From contig CALNXK010000072.1 of NCBI GenBank assembly GCA_942486035.1, positions 577,001-641,000 on the forward strand: a stretch of DNA of 64,000 nt. The letters run 5' to 3'. Of this stretch, positions 54,283 to 64,000 are shown piece by piece (position 1 is the stretch's first letter; each line of letters opens with the position of its first letter). The translations under genes and the position numbers were made by a program. The notes under the pieces are model-generated. The model made no database searches. It worked only from the letters and a program-made list of their open reading frames with translations, and was not told the DNA's origin. This DNA is from Porites lobata. Taxonomy: Eukaryota > Cnidaria > Anthozoa > Scleractinia > Poritidae.

Positions 54283-54498
54283 ATGGGCTTTGGACGCACC
54301 AAGAAACATCACAGGTTAGTCCTCGAAAAGGACAGACTTAAAAAGCAAACTTCTGAACCACCAAGCAGTATTGACCGTTATATTCTTCAGAGGTCTATTG
54401 ATCACAACGTGGAAAAAGGGGTGAAGGAATTCATCAAAACCCACGAAAAGAAACTTAAAATTGTGGTTTCAATTACCCGTGTTCTCGCCGTTCAGTGA
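54283..54498 (+). CDS. Unrecognised small open reading frame (71 codons)
   Basis: ATG in good context (gcaacATGGgc), Lys- and Arg-rich, no signal peptide or membrane segment. I recognise no family. It stands alone in repeat-rich DNA beside two hairpins and may well be chance or a mobile-element relic. Confidence 0.12.
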   Translation: MGFGRTKKHHRLVLEKDRLKKQTSEPPSSIDRYILQRSIDHNVEKGVKEFIKTHEKKLKIVVSITRVLAVQ

Positions 54499-54526
54499 AA
54501 TGAATAATTTTCTTCGCTTTAATATT

Positions 54527-54597
54527 ATCTGTAGATAAAGTACAATTTATGTTTTTATCTTTAAGTTGAAAACATAAATTGTACTTTATCTACAGAT
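54527..54597. repeat. Perfect hairpin, 29-bp arms
   Basis: ATCTGTAGATAAAGTACAAT... and its exact reverse complement (AACATAAATTGTACTTTATC...) are separated by about 13 bases. Confidence 0.85.
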
Positions 54598-54649
54598 TTT
54601 CAAACACAAAACTGAATCCTTTTCAAATTCACAACCTCGGGTTTATTCT

Positions 54650-54714
54650 TAAATTCCCTGCTAGCAGAGAGGTCTCTCACGACGAGGCAGACTTCTGCTA
54701 GCAGGGAAATTCTT
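54650..54714. repeat. Hairpin with CCCTGCTAGCAG arms
   Basis: AAATTCCCTGCTAGCAGA and TTCTGCTAGCAGGGAAATT are inverted partners around a loop of about 27 bases, only 50 bases from the previous hairpin. Confidence 0.75.
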
Positions 54715-55515
54715 AAAATATTCTTAAAATCTTAATGTCGCAAATTTCAGCCTCAATATTCTTATAAAATATATTCTTATAGAAGTAAAATAGTGCAATA
54801 ACGTTATTGATAAAGATATTCACGTTTATAAAGAGCCGTCGTTCCACCAGAATAAACCTTGACTTGTCCACGCGACATACGCTTTCTTGTTTTTCCGTTA
54901 AAAACACCAGCGTGTGCTAGCATGGCTTAATGCACGTGCTACTCAATTGTTTATCTCTCGAAATTCAGACTATAAAATGGGGAGCACGTGAAAACAAGGG
55001 TCAGACCGTGAATGATCGTCGGAATAGCAACGCACAGATGGGAGGATCAATCTTAAGATACACACTGCTTTGGTTAAATTATTTGTCATTTTCTTTTCTT
55101 TTCGTCAAATGAAAGGATTTTATACTCCTTGGTACCCTTCATGACACGTTGACGAGTCTATTTTATTAAGCGTTTTCAGTTACATGCTAAGCAGTGTAAC
55201 CTTGAATGATCGCTGATGTTTGAAACTGACCAATCGCAAACTAGCTTTTATTAGAACATCTTTTCTCTTTGCGAGCCCACTTGAGCAATAAAATCTCGTC
55301 AGATAAAAACAGATACGGCCAAAGAAGAACTATTTTTGAAAGATTTATCGTACATCTTCATCTCCCCTTGTATACTGTTTGTAGAAGCAGAACAAAGTTT
55401 TAAGTTCCTCGTAAATGGTTGAATACATTAAATTATCGAATGAATGTGTAATTCTATTCTCCCAACCCGTCCAACAGGACTTCAGGTTTATGACTTTCAA
55501 TGCACTTTGGAGTCA

Positions 55516-55640
55516 TTCAAACATACATACATACATACGTCAAAGTTTATTTAAAAAGCATGTTAAAAAATTGGCAAGACCAAAGTCCTGATGTGGACTT
55601 GCGATATTTAGATCTGTGCACTTGGATATTTTATTTAGAT
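55516..55640 (-). mobile_element. LINE 3' tail fragment
   Basis: A CATACATACATACATACG run followed by GTCAAAGTTTATTT fits the 3' end of a minus-strand non-LTR element; no coding remains. Confidence 0.35.
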
Positions 55641-55972
55641 GAGAGAAGAGCCCCGAAAGCCCAGTAACAACTGCATAGCATTTTGAGATTTGAACGCCGA
55701 ATTCTGGCAATTTTCAACAGGTATGATGTTTTGCGCCGGCTGTGGCTTTTATTTGTGTTTAGTTTTCCAAATGGCCTACCGGCGACTTAACCACCAATTT
55801 ATTTTTTACTTCGTTTACTTCAAGTTGTCGCAAAATTGCATATCTTACGTAAGGCAAAATTGAGAAGCATAGGATTCGTAGCTGACCAAAAATCTTTTTA
55901 GGTAGCTATTTAAGGATTCAAGTTTTTTAATGCATAGGCGGAAGAGTTCACAATTGGGAATGGTCGACACTC

Positions 55973-56346
55973 CAAAAAAAGAAAAATGTGCGTGATATCT
56001 TCGCTTCGTGAATGGAAACGGAAACTAATACTCGCAGTTTGAATTGCCCCAAAATTTTATTTCACAGATTGATAGGGGAAGCATTGCTCTTTCTCTAGAA
56101 TACCATTTTTCTAATGAACGCCATGTACCAGGAAGGGATTTTCGCCGTTGAAAAATGGCAAAATTGATGGTCGCGATAGTACTGATTTAAATATTAAAAA
56201 ATCAGATTGAAATCTCAGAAATCTTTTGAAATTGTGACAACGTTTAGATACAAAGGAAGGATCATGAAATTGTTTAATATAAGAAAAGTCATGGTATTAG
56301 TTTCCGTTTCCATTCACGAAGGGAGGATATCACGCACATTTTTTGG
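55973..56346. mobile_element. MITE with ~50-bp inverted ends
   Basis: Left AAATGTGCGTGATATCTTCG...GGAAACGGAAACTAATA recurs inverted at 56297-56343 (TATTAGTTTCCGTTTCC...GATATCACGCACATTT). The 270-bp interior is AT-rich and non-coding. Confidence 0.75.
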
Positions 56347-57282
56347 TGGTTTGAAGGCCTCTCGAAGGTGAAAATTTAAAAATTGATTATTTTGGAAAAT
56401 ATAAAGTCAAACGAACTGAGTCTTGTATTTTCTAAAACAGTTTCCAAAGGGCTTTGATGTGACAAACTTTGGGGGATTTCGATTTTTTTCATCTTGCACA
56501 CGTATCCGTGGTATTTACAGAAAGTCGTTCTTAAATTCGGGAGCGCATTCCTTTCGTTTTCTTGGGAGTCAAAAATTGCTTTGCTTTTTACTTTCCCGTA
56601 TCCCGTGCCCGTCCCGAAAAATTGTATGATTTTTATTGGCTGCAACTTCAAATCACGTTCAAGTCAGGTTGGATTGCACAAGCAGGAAAAAGATACTGCG
56701 TCAGCAAAGAAGGGAAAAATAAGCTTACAGCGTAGAGGAGGACGAAGACTCAAAGCTGTGCTCTAGATCTAACAGCGCAAGACTTGGCCTCGGGCGACTG
56801 AAAATATTGTCTAGGTGCCCCTGCCGGGCGACTTGCTGGTGTTGGTTTCTTGATTCTGTTGATTTACAGTCAATTTATTAGTTGCAAAATCGTAGCTCGC
56901 TCGGTGGCTTCGCGGCCTAAAAAAGAACGCTCCGCTCGCTAAGAAACTCTTGAGGTCGATTTGTAAGTAGCAATATGTAGCATGTCTATCAAAAAGCTTT
57001 AAGAAAATGTTGTTAAATCGGGCAGCGGGCACGCGTGGATGTTCAAAGGTCGTTTCACTTGAATTTACATGTAACATAATCCTTGACTAGGAACGTGACA
57101 AGCTGCACAGTTTTCAATAGTAACAGCTTTTCATTATAACATTGAAATTTTTTCTTCAAATTAGGATGGTTCATTAGTTAGTTTTTCAAAACAAATTGTT
57201 TTCTTTTGCTCTGACAGGCGTAAAGTACGGTCGGCGACGCCAAGCAATAGTTTTGTATTTTGAAAAATCGCTGAATAAACAC
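56347..57282. other. Intergenic region
   Basis: No gene or bounded repeat was recognised. Confidence 0.4.
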
Positions 57283-57379
57283 TAGTCGGCTACACAGCCG
57301 TTTTTAGTGTCGTCACGCAACGCAACGCATCGGGAGGAGCGTTGCGTGACGACTCTAAAAACGGCTGTGTAGCAGACTA
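57283..57379. repeat. Foldback repeat, ~40-bp arms
   Basis: AGTCGGCTACACAGCCGTTT...GTCGTCACGCAACGC is followed, after a short ATCGGGAGGA loop, by its inverse GCGTTGCGTGACGAC...ACGGCTGTGTAGCAGACT. Confidence 0.82.
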
Positions 57380-57765
57380 AATAAACACGGGAGTCGCTCA
57401 GTTTATGTTAATTAAATATTTTTACCCTTTTTTTTATTGCCGCGTGTGCGAGACTAAAACATAACTAAGATTGTTATTCGAGTAAAATACGATGTATAAA
57501 AAAGAAAAGAGACGACTATTACTGTGATTGTTTCAGAATCGGGTACAAATCTATAAAATCCCGCATTGTCTTTCGTGTCGTGACAAGGCATTACGTATCA
57601 CGTACTAAAAATAAATACGCAAAAGCTAACCGAATCCACAAAAGCTCATTTGTCCTGAACATTTCACCGATAATATAGAAAGAAAATACTTCCGTTCTGC
57701 GCTTAAACGACGACTTTACAACAAGATGATCTATTCAAAACAGATAATAGTTTTGGGGCGGCTCG

Positions 57766-58590
57766 GGGAGGGGGGGGGACACTTCCTTATAAGAGGCTAA
57801 TGGGGATGTGCCGCTGGATGGGGTTGCATTTTCACGACTGGATCGACTATAGTGGCGTTGCATTTTCAAAAGAGTTACTAGAATGAGATCGCACATTTTC
57901 GGATTTTTGGGGTAAGAGAGTTATTCATAGTGTAGCCAACGCACCAGCAAAAATATAAGTCGTAAAAGAGTTTTAATTCAACTGGAACAACTCGAACTCT
58001 TAACCTTATTTACATGATGTTGCCAGTGGTTTCTAGGATAAAGTGACAACTAATTACAAGAACGACTAATTACAACAATGGAAATAACGTAGGAAATACA
58101 AATAACATAGGAAATACGAGATAAACGAAGACAGAGGACATTACCGGACGATTTGGGAATACGGCGAACGAAGTAAGATAAAGAACGTAACGTAGTTGTC
58201 ACAGCTAGCGAACTCGAGCAAGATACTTTAGGATTTGCATAACCCGAGTGAAAGTCGAATTACTCAAACGTAAAAACGCGGACTGGGACTAGGCGGGAGA
58301 TTGGTTACTATTATTTACGGTTAGCAAACGTACCAGGATATTTGTACTGTAGGTGAAAAGTAAAGTGTTCTTCATTCAATTTATTAAAAAATGGGTCAAT
58401 TCATTTTTTGATGACCTATTTAAAGGATTGATAAGGTAGATACATAAATAGAAAGAGACTAAGTTGGGATCGCAAAAATTACATATTTGCCCAAAAGTGA
58501 CTAATATGGGGTCTACAATTGGGGTAGGGCCTCCGAGAGGCCAGCGGCACATACCTAGCAAAAATTAACCCAAGTAACCCCCGGGGGGCG
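57766..58590. repeat. Probable interspersed repeat with GGGGT-rich modules
   Basis: Near the left end, TGGGGATGTGCCGCTGG and GGGGTTGCATTTTC occur; near the right end CCAGCGGCACATACCTAGC is the inverse of the first. This suggests ends of one 0.8-kb element, but its limits are approximate. Confidence 0.45.
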
Positions 58591-59665
58591 CCGCGGTTTC
58601 GTTGAAATCATAGCAGTTTTCCTGGAAAGCTCCACGGGATCTCAGTCAATCTTAATGAGCGAATTTTCTTTTCAACGTAAATCAAAATGATTAGTAGAAA
58701 GAATAGTGCCCTTACTTTTGACCCCAAATTTTTTTTATAAAAAATACATAAACAGACCAGAATCTTACTTTTCCATTTAAAAAACATCAAATATTCGGCG
58801 GCGTTGCCCATGTTTCTCATATGGCGCGAAAACTTACTTTCATATGGCAACATGCGGGTATTTTCTTTTTTTAGCACGCTCAGGAGGTTAAAGGGATCTG
58901 ATTTTTCATGAAAAAAATATGCACAAACTTCTGCTTGACTTGTTAAGAAAATAATTTGTTTAATTTTTAATAATTAACTAACAGCTCACTGATTTATTAA
59001 TTTGTGTGACCAACTTGGAGGCCCGGGCACACCAGCTAAAATGCTTGGGGAGCCCGAAGGGTTGCCTGAAATTTTCCTTAGAGTACAGCCTTGCAGCCCT
59101 GTAGTTATTGGAAGTATGATACATTACATGCTATTGTTGAATGTGGAAGTGCATTTTTTGAGGACATTAGTAAAGGAATGCAAATTTTAGTGAACTACCC
59201 CATACTCCTAACATATATGGTGGTAAGCTATTGATGTAAGTTTTGTTTTGAGTAGCAAAGGAACTCTTGTGTGTAACTCATCTTCTAGTGTATTATTCCT
59301 TAACAGAACATCTCCGTCTCTCCTGCACACATCTGTTGCATACACTACTCAACCTTCCATTGCTATTGAACATGCCGGTAATTCTTTCTTACACGAACAT
59401 ATCCCGCGTAAACGACTTCGGGCGTCTTCTTGTTTTATTCAAAATAGCAGTTAAAACTATACATTAGGAAATCCACTACTTTTGCACCCAAAACAGTTAA
59501 ATTATTTACGAACCTCACCTACACTTTCAAGTGGCTTGTTTTCATAGGGGTATTTATATCACCAAGTTGGGTTTTCCCCAGTTGGTTAAACAGACTCATG
59601 AACAAAAAACATTTCAGCTTGTACCATTTGTTAATTCATTTTTAGTTTCATTAAAGAGTGAGAAA
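58591..59665. other. Region upstream of the desaturase
   Basis: No gene was recognised. The frame open before 59666 has no ATG and is treated as 5' UTR or intergenic. No TATA box was assigned. Confidence 0.4.
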
Positions 59666-60139
59666 ATGGTGCTAAGAAGTGAGACAGTAACACAGATAGA
59701 ATCCGTCAACTCAGTAGAAAAGAAGTCTTCCGAAACTACTCAAAAACGCCCAGCAACGCAAATCGTCTGGAAGAATGTTTATTTCATGGCGGTACTACAT
59801 CTGCTGGCATTATACGGCATTTATCTTCTACCCGGTGCAAATCCGCGGACTTGGTTATGGACTTGGTTGTGTCATTTCCTTGGAGGGCTCGGTGTAACTT
59901 GTGGAGTACATAGACTTTGGTCTCACCGATCTTACAAGGCTACGTGGCCTCTACGACTCGCGCTCATGTTCACGAATTGTGTCGCCGGGCAAAAAATGGG
60001 CGAGAGACCATCGGGTTTCACAAGTGTGGAAACCGACGGAGACCATCGCGTTGTTTTCGCGCATAGATGGTTGATGGTCAAAAAAACCAGATGTGATAAA
60101 GAAAGGGACGGAAGACAAAATCGTTATGTTTCAGAGGAG
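59666..60139 (+). CDS. Desaturase exon 1 (frameshifted in its last third)
   Basis: Start ATG at gagaaaATGg. The frame is intact to CVAGQ (ends 59992). Donor CAGAGGAG|GTAGTA is placed by MFQRR, whose last codon joins GCACTAC to give RRHYK as in the family. Confidence 0.7.
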
Positions 60140-60413
60140 GTAGTAAGACCAATATTTAAATGTGTTTTAAGAGCTTAATTATTTATATTAATTGTTAGTA
60201 TATCCACCTGCTGTTCATAACAACTACCCACCCTTCTCCCTGCAACGTTAAGACAATAATTGGCAAAAGGACAAGAGCGTAAGGAAAACTAAGGGGAGCT
60301 TTGAGTTTTTTCTGCACTATTATATTATAAGTGCTTTTACGTTACATAAGCTTTGTCACTGTTATGTAGAAGTACCTCTCTTCACGTCTGGGAGCAGATA
60401 GTGACATAGTGAC

Positions 60414-60746
60414 ACCTGTGAGGGGGGAGCGGCCATTTGTGAGAAAACTTAGAAGGTTTTGAAACCGATCCCCCAATTTATCCTAGCTTTTTAGAAATGA
60501 CCCCCCGATAAATTTTAGATATTGTGTGTTTTAAAATGTTCTGCTTTAATTATTAAAGAGCGGTGTTTATTATTTACTGCTGTTACATTCAATTTCAATT
60601 CATGCTCGTTACTGCTTTGACCTACTTTCATGAAATTGATTAAAAGGACCCCAGATAATACTCCCTTATCAAAAAATGAATCCCCAAAACCAATTAAGAT
60701 TTTGAAAATAAGCCCCCAGCAAAATAGCTGTCCCCGCCTCACAGGT
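60414..60746. mobile_element. MITE in the desaturase intron
   Basis: ACCTGTGAGGGGGG at the left and CCCCGCCTCACAGGT at the right are inverted ends. The interior holds CCCC-flanked AT-rich words repeated several times. Confidence 0.55.
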
Positions 60747-60795
60747 AAAAACTGACCAGTCCTTGAAGGTTTATGTTGGTGTTGATTTAACCACT

Positions 60796-61526
60796 ATGTC
60801 TAGGATTGAACGCACTAGCAAAAATTTGCCAACTAAGTTTTTTCGAAATTGTACCAAAAAAAATGATTCACAAGAAAATTTTGTGCGACACTCACTTGCA
60901 AATATCGCAAAAATAGCAAGAATAACAAATTTATCAAAATTCTTGACTTATGAAGGGAAAAGGCAAAGAAGGGCCTCGAGAAGGCCGCAAATTTCGCCAA
61001 AATTGCAAAAGTAGCAAGAATTTTTCTTGCTGCCTAAAAAGACAGAAACAAATATCGCAAGGATAGCAAGAATAACAAATTTACCCATTAAAGGGCCTTC
61101 TTTACCTTTATTAACTTTTGCTAAATTTGTTATGCTTGGTATTGATTCGATATTTGTTAAAGCGTTTTTCTTATTGCAATGAAAACTCTTGTTACTTTTG
61201 CAATTTTTGCGAAATTTTGTTATTATTGTTATAGATCGTTTTCACATGACGTCACGGCGGCCATATTTGTGTACAAAAAAAAATCCTGTGGGAATTGAAC
61301 TATTTTCACATGTTATTAAAATAAAACTTTCTTTTATTCCAAGCAGTGAATAAAAACGATTTATTCTTGCGATATTTATTAGGGCGTTTTATTGTTCCAA
61401 TGAGATTTGTTGTTACTTTTCTTGTGATTTTTGCAGAGTTTTTTCGTTTTCTAAAAGCAGTTTCTATTAAACATGTTTTTGCTAAAATTGCGACAAAAAT
61501 TTGCCAGTGCGTTCAATCCTGGACAT
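60796..61526. mobile_element. Large foldback MITE in the desaturase intron
   Basis: ATGTCTAGGATTGAACGCAC at the left and GTGCGTTCAATCCTGGACAT at the right are inverted partners. Inside, GCAAGAATAACAAATTTA and related words occur in both orientations, so most of the 730 bp can fold back on itself. Confidence 0.7.
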
Positions 61527-61666
61527 AAGTGCAGAGATTTAGCGTGAGGCTTTTGCTGTTGCTTAAGATAGCTTAGTTGAAAGGAGTAACTAAAAAGGTC
61601 CTAACAAATAACTTAAAGGAAGATTGTTAGGTTTATTACTAAATGTTTTTCTTTACCTTATTCCAG

Positions 61667-62108
61667 GCACTACAAACTTCTACAGACTCTTTTCAATGTC
61701 ATACTCCCGACTGCAATTCCATGGTACTTCTGGAATGAAAACGTTTTAACTGCATTTTTTATTTGTTGTGCATTTCGCTATGCAGTTACCCTAAATGCGA
61801 CTTGGTGTGTTAACAGCCTGGCACATCTCTGGGGATCAAAGCCCTATGACCACAACATCAACCCTGCAGAGAACCTCACTGTTGTCCTGGCAACTGGGGG
61901 TGAAGGATTCCACAACTTTCATCATACCTTCCCACAGGACTATGCAACAAGTGAATATGGCTCACCATGGAATCCTTCTAAATGGTTTATTGATGGATGT
62001 GCAATGCTTGGTTTAGCATATGATTTAAAAACTGCTTCCAAGGACTCTATCTTAAAAAGGAGAATGCGCACTGGTGACTTGCGTCAGCTGAACAATCATA
62101 ACGACTAA
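61667..62108 (+). CDS. Desaturase exon 2
   Basis: Acceptor TTATTCCAG. It encodes HYKLLQTLFNVILPTAIPWY, the membrane segment FFICCAFRYAVTLNATW, then NSLAHLWGSKPYD and box 3 GEGFHNFHHTFPQDY, ending in a polar tail (stop TAA). Intact by itself and strongly conserved. Confidence 0.88.
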
Positions 62109-62137
62109 ATTCCTTAAAGTAAACAATAATTGTCTTA

Positions 62138-62143
62138 AATAAA
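62138..62143 (+). promoter_or_regulatory. Polyadenylation signal AATAAA
   Basis: AATAAA 30 bases after the desaturase stop codon. Confidence 0.6.
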
Positions 62144-62550
62144 CTCAATTTAACTCTGCTGCTACATTGATTGGCACCATCAGGGAGTGTAGCAGTGCAG
62201 AATGGTTATTAAAAGTCATGGGTCTTAGAAAAGTTGAATCCATTTTTTGTTGATTTTTTTGTATGTTTCTTTTCATATTGGAGTCTTGATAATTTTTCCC
62301 ATCAGTCTTTAACATTTTTAAAACTCAGGTTTGAGCATCCTGGTGAGTCTTGAGTTGAATTCACCCTTCGCTGCCCCTAATCACAAGCCAACTCCAGTTT
62401 CAAATACCGCACACACAGGAGCTAAGTGAACAATTTACTGGCATGTTGATTTGCAGAATCTCCTGCAAAGAAAAAATATGTTTCATGGAAATATTAAAAC
62501 TGTTCTTTCATCAGAATGATTTTGTCAATGAAAACTCACACACTGCTAAG

Positions 62551-62730
62551 CTAGATCACAACAAAAATATAAGTTTATCCGAGAAAATTTGGTTGATTGT
62601 AGAATGCTGCAAAAGAAATTGTACCACCTGAAAAAAAATGGATAAGTTAGATTACAGCAAAAAGATCAGTTTATCCAATAATATAAGTTGATTGTAGAAT
62701 GCTGCAAAACAAATTGTAGCATGTGACAAA
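62551..62730. repeat. Tandem duplication, ~96-bp unit
   Basis: Two adjacent copies share AGTTTATCC, TTGATTGTAGAATGCTGCAA and AAATTGTA, offset by 96 bases with moderate divergence. Confidence 0.75.
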
Positions 62731-64000
62731 ACTTTCTAAGAGGATCCATTTCAAATTTAAGGCAATGTCTCTATACTTAATTGTCAAGAGTAATAGTAAG
62801 AAAGGGTACACTGTAAATGATATGCTTTAAGGAAGGTATCATCTAATTACAAGATCAAAGTGGCTGTGAGCCACAAACCTCGGCAAAAAATTATGTTTTT
62901 TTAGTAAAATCGTAAGATATGTAATTGGTTGTTATACATTAGTCGGATAATGTTACCTTCTTACCCATAGGCGTACGGGCCGGGGGGGCGATGGGGGCTG
63001 CAGCCCCCCCAAATTTTGGGCAACTCAGATTTTTTTGGGCAGCGAGAGAAAATTTGGGTAAAACCAGTTTTTTAAGACGTCTCCGTGTTTTTTAAATCAT
63101 TATTTTGAAGAGATGAATATTTTCTGCCTAGCACAAAATGAGTTTCTGGTTATAAGGGAAGGATATCATGTGCTTATTTTTTTTATTGTTGGGCACTGTA
63201 CTGCAATGGGCTATTTCCAGTCGTGAATTGATTAGAATAAACTTCCGCCTAACTTTCTAGAATCATCTCCGCTCGTAGAACAGTGTATGGCAGATAGCAT
63301 CAGCAATGGGTCTGGAAGTGAAGAAGTGGCTGAATAATTCTCAGTTTGAATTACGCGAAGAATCGTAATTTTAAAAAAAATCTTTGGAGTGGTTTAAACA
63401 TTGTTCACTAATTTGTTAAAGTAGACCGGAATGTTTCCAAACCGCTAACAAGAGCGCCTTGATACATACTAAATACTCAAATCCTTTTTTTCGCAGAGCT
63501 ATTTCCATGATCTTTTGCCCACGTTTCTAAAAAGATTGAAACTACTATGAGGTGAAATTGCATGTCAAAAGTGCTTCGTTTTCTGCAGATAACAGCCAAA
63601 CATCAAGATTTTCCTTTTTTACCTTATTTCTAACGATAAAAACTTTATCCCAAAATATCTCCGCAACACTCTTACAGATTCCGTTTTAAATTCACGAACA
63701 TCGAGGCGACCATTGGAGGAAAATGCTCCCGTGAACGATTTTAGAAGAACAGTTCCCAGTGAGAAATGTTCCTGCAAGTATAATAGCTAATGGCGTCATT
63801 TGGTTGCTATGACAACTCTGATGTTATTGCAACCCGGATCATAACAAATTTTCATCAATTATCTAGATAAATGCAACTGTGGTGGCAATTTTTCCAAATG
63901 TTTGTTTATGGTGTCGTAGTCTATGCTTAAAAAATACTTCACAGGTGTTGACCCTCAAAAACTGTATCGAGCCACTTTCATATGCTAGTACGGCATATGT

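Larger units (their letters stand above)
59666..62108 (+). pseudogene. Stearoyl-CoA (delta-9) desaturase, coding frame broken as read
   Basis: Two exons: 59666-60139 and 61667-62108. Delta-9 desaturases are ER membrane di-iron enzymes that put a cis double bond into stearoyl- or palmitoyl-CoA. Box 1 is HRLWSH (residues 82-87) after two hydrophobic segments. Box 3 is GEGFHNFHH in exon 2, with NATWCVNSLAHLWG before it. Box 2 should be HxxHH after ARDHRV, but the sequence has TCACAAG where CAYCACAAG is needed, and the frame changes. From 59993 to 60139 pieces of the family appear alternately in two frames: KWARDHRV, then VETDGD and WLMVKK, then PDVIKKG and KIVMFQRR. About 60 nt are missing over at least three places. 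The exon length (474) does not fit the phase of exon 2. A polyadenylation signal is present, so an assembly error in a live gene is a real alternative. Confidence 0.7.
62109..64000. other. Downstream intergenic region
   Basis: Contains the polyadenylation signal and a tandem duplication listed separately, and a GC-rich motif at 62968-63010 (GGGGGCTGCAGCCCCCCC palindrome) typical of dispersed repeats. No gene was recognised. Confidence 0.45.

Noticed and set aside
59531..59665. N-terminal extension of the desaturase
   Set aside because: The open frame before 59666 has no ATG, and desaturases of this family start close to the chosen methionine.
1..64000. CRISPR arrays, operons, bacterial ribosome-binding sites, rRNA genes
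   Set aside because: None seen; spliced genes and LINE/SINE content show nuclear animal DNA, where these features are not expected or were not found.

Overview
The window is animal nuclear DNA: AT-rich, with spliced genes using GT/AG introns and a dense mix of retrotransposons, SINEs and MITEs. The gene set is one tRNA, a TANGO6 homologue, a TET dioxygenase that keeps its CXXC finger in the same protein, a delta-9 desaturase, and an ankyrin plus Mab-21/cGAS-like protein. With Penelope and CR1/L2-like repeats, this points to a cnidarian, most likely an anthozoan such as a stony coral. The organism call is inference; no search could be run.

Layout, left to right. 653-3454 (+) is an intronless 933-residue protein with ankyrin repeats followed by a Mab-21/cGAS-like nucleotidyltransferase domain whose catalytic residues look intact. 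6894-26441 (+) is TANGO6, which I resolved into 12 exons encoding 1,186 residues. Its introns hold an inverted Penelope-like element with two nested insertions, a RecQ-helicase fragment, a TTAA-flanked MITE, two tRNA-derived SINEs and other MITEs. 26.4-34.2 kb is intergenic, with a LINE remnant, several MITEs and a tRNA-Thr(AGT) gene on the minus strand. 34186-44701 (+) is TET in 11 exons (1,331 residues): CXXC finger, Cys-rich region, both halves of the dioxygenase core, and an unusually long C-terminal tail. 46.9-53.6 kb is a cluster of minus-strand LINE remnants. 53.6-59.6 kb is intergenic with hairpins and MITEs. 59666-62108 (+) is a stearoyl-CoA (delta-9) desaturase locus whose second histidine box is destroyed by small deletions, so as read it is a broken gene or an assembly error. 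62.1-64 kb is intergenic.

The genes are not an operon and share no obvious pathway. They are independent housekeeping or regulatory genes: secretory pathway and RNA polymerase assembly (TANGO6), DNA demethylation (TET) and lipid desaturation. The ankyrin-cGAS-like gene is a candidate innate immune sensor and is the most interesting locus for new biology. Exon joins were checked by hand: each junction has GT/AG ends, phases agree, and both spliced coding sequences are exact multiples of three.
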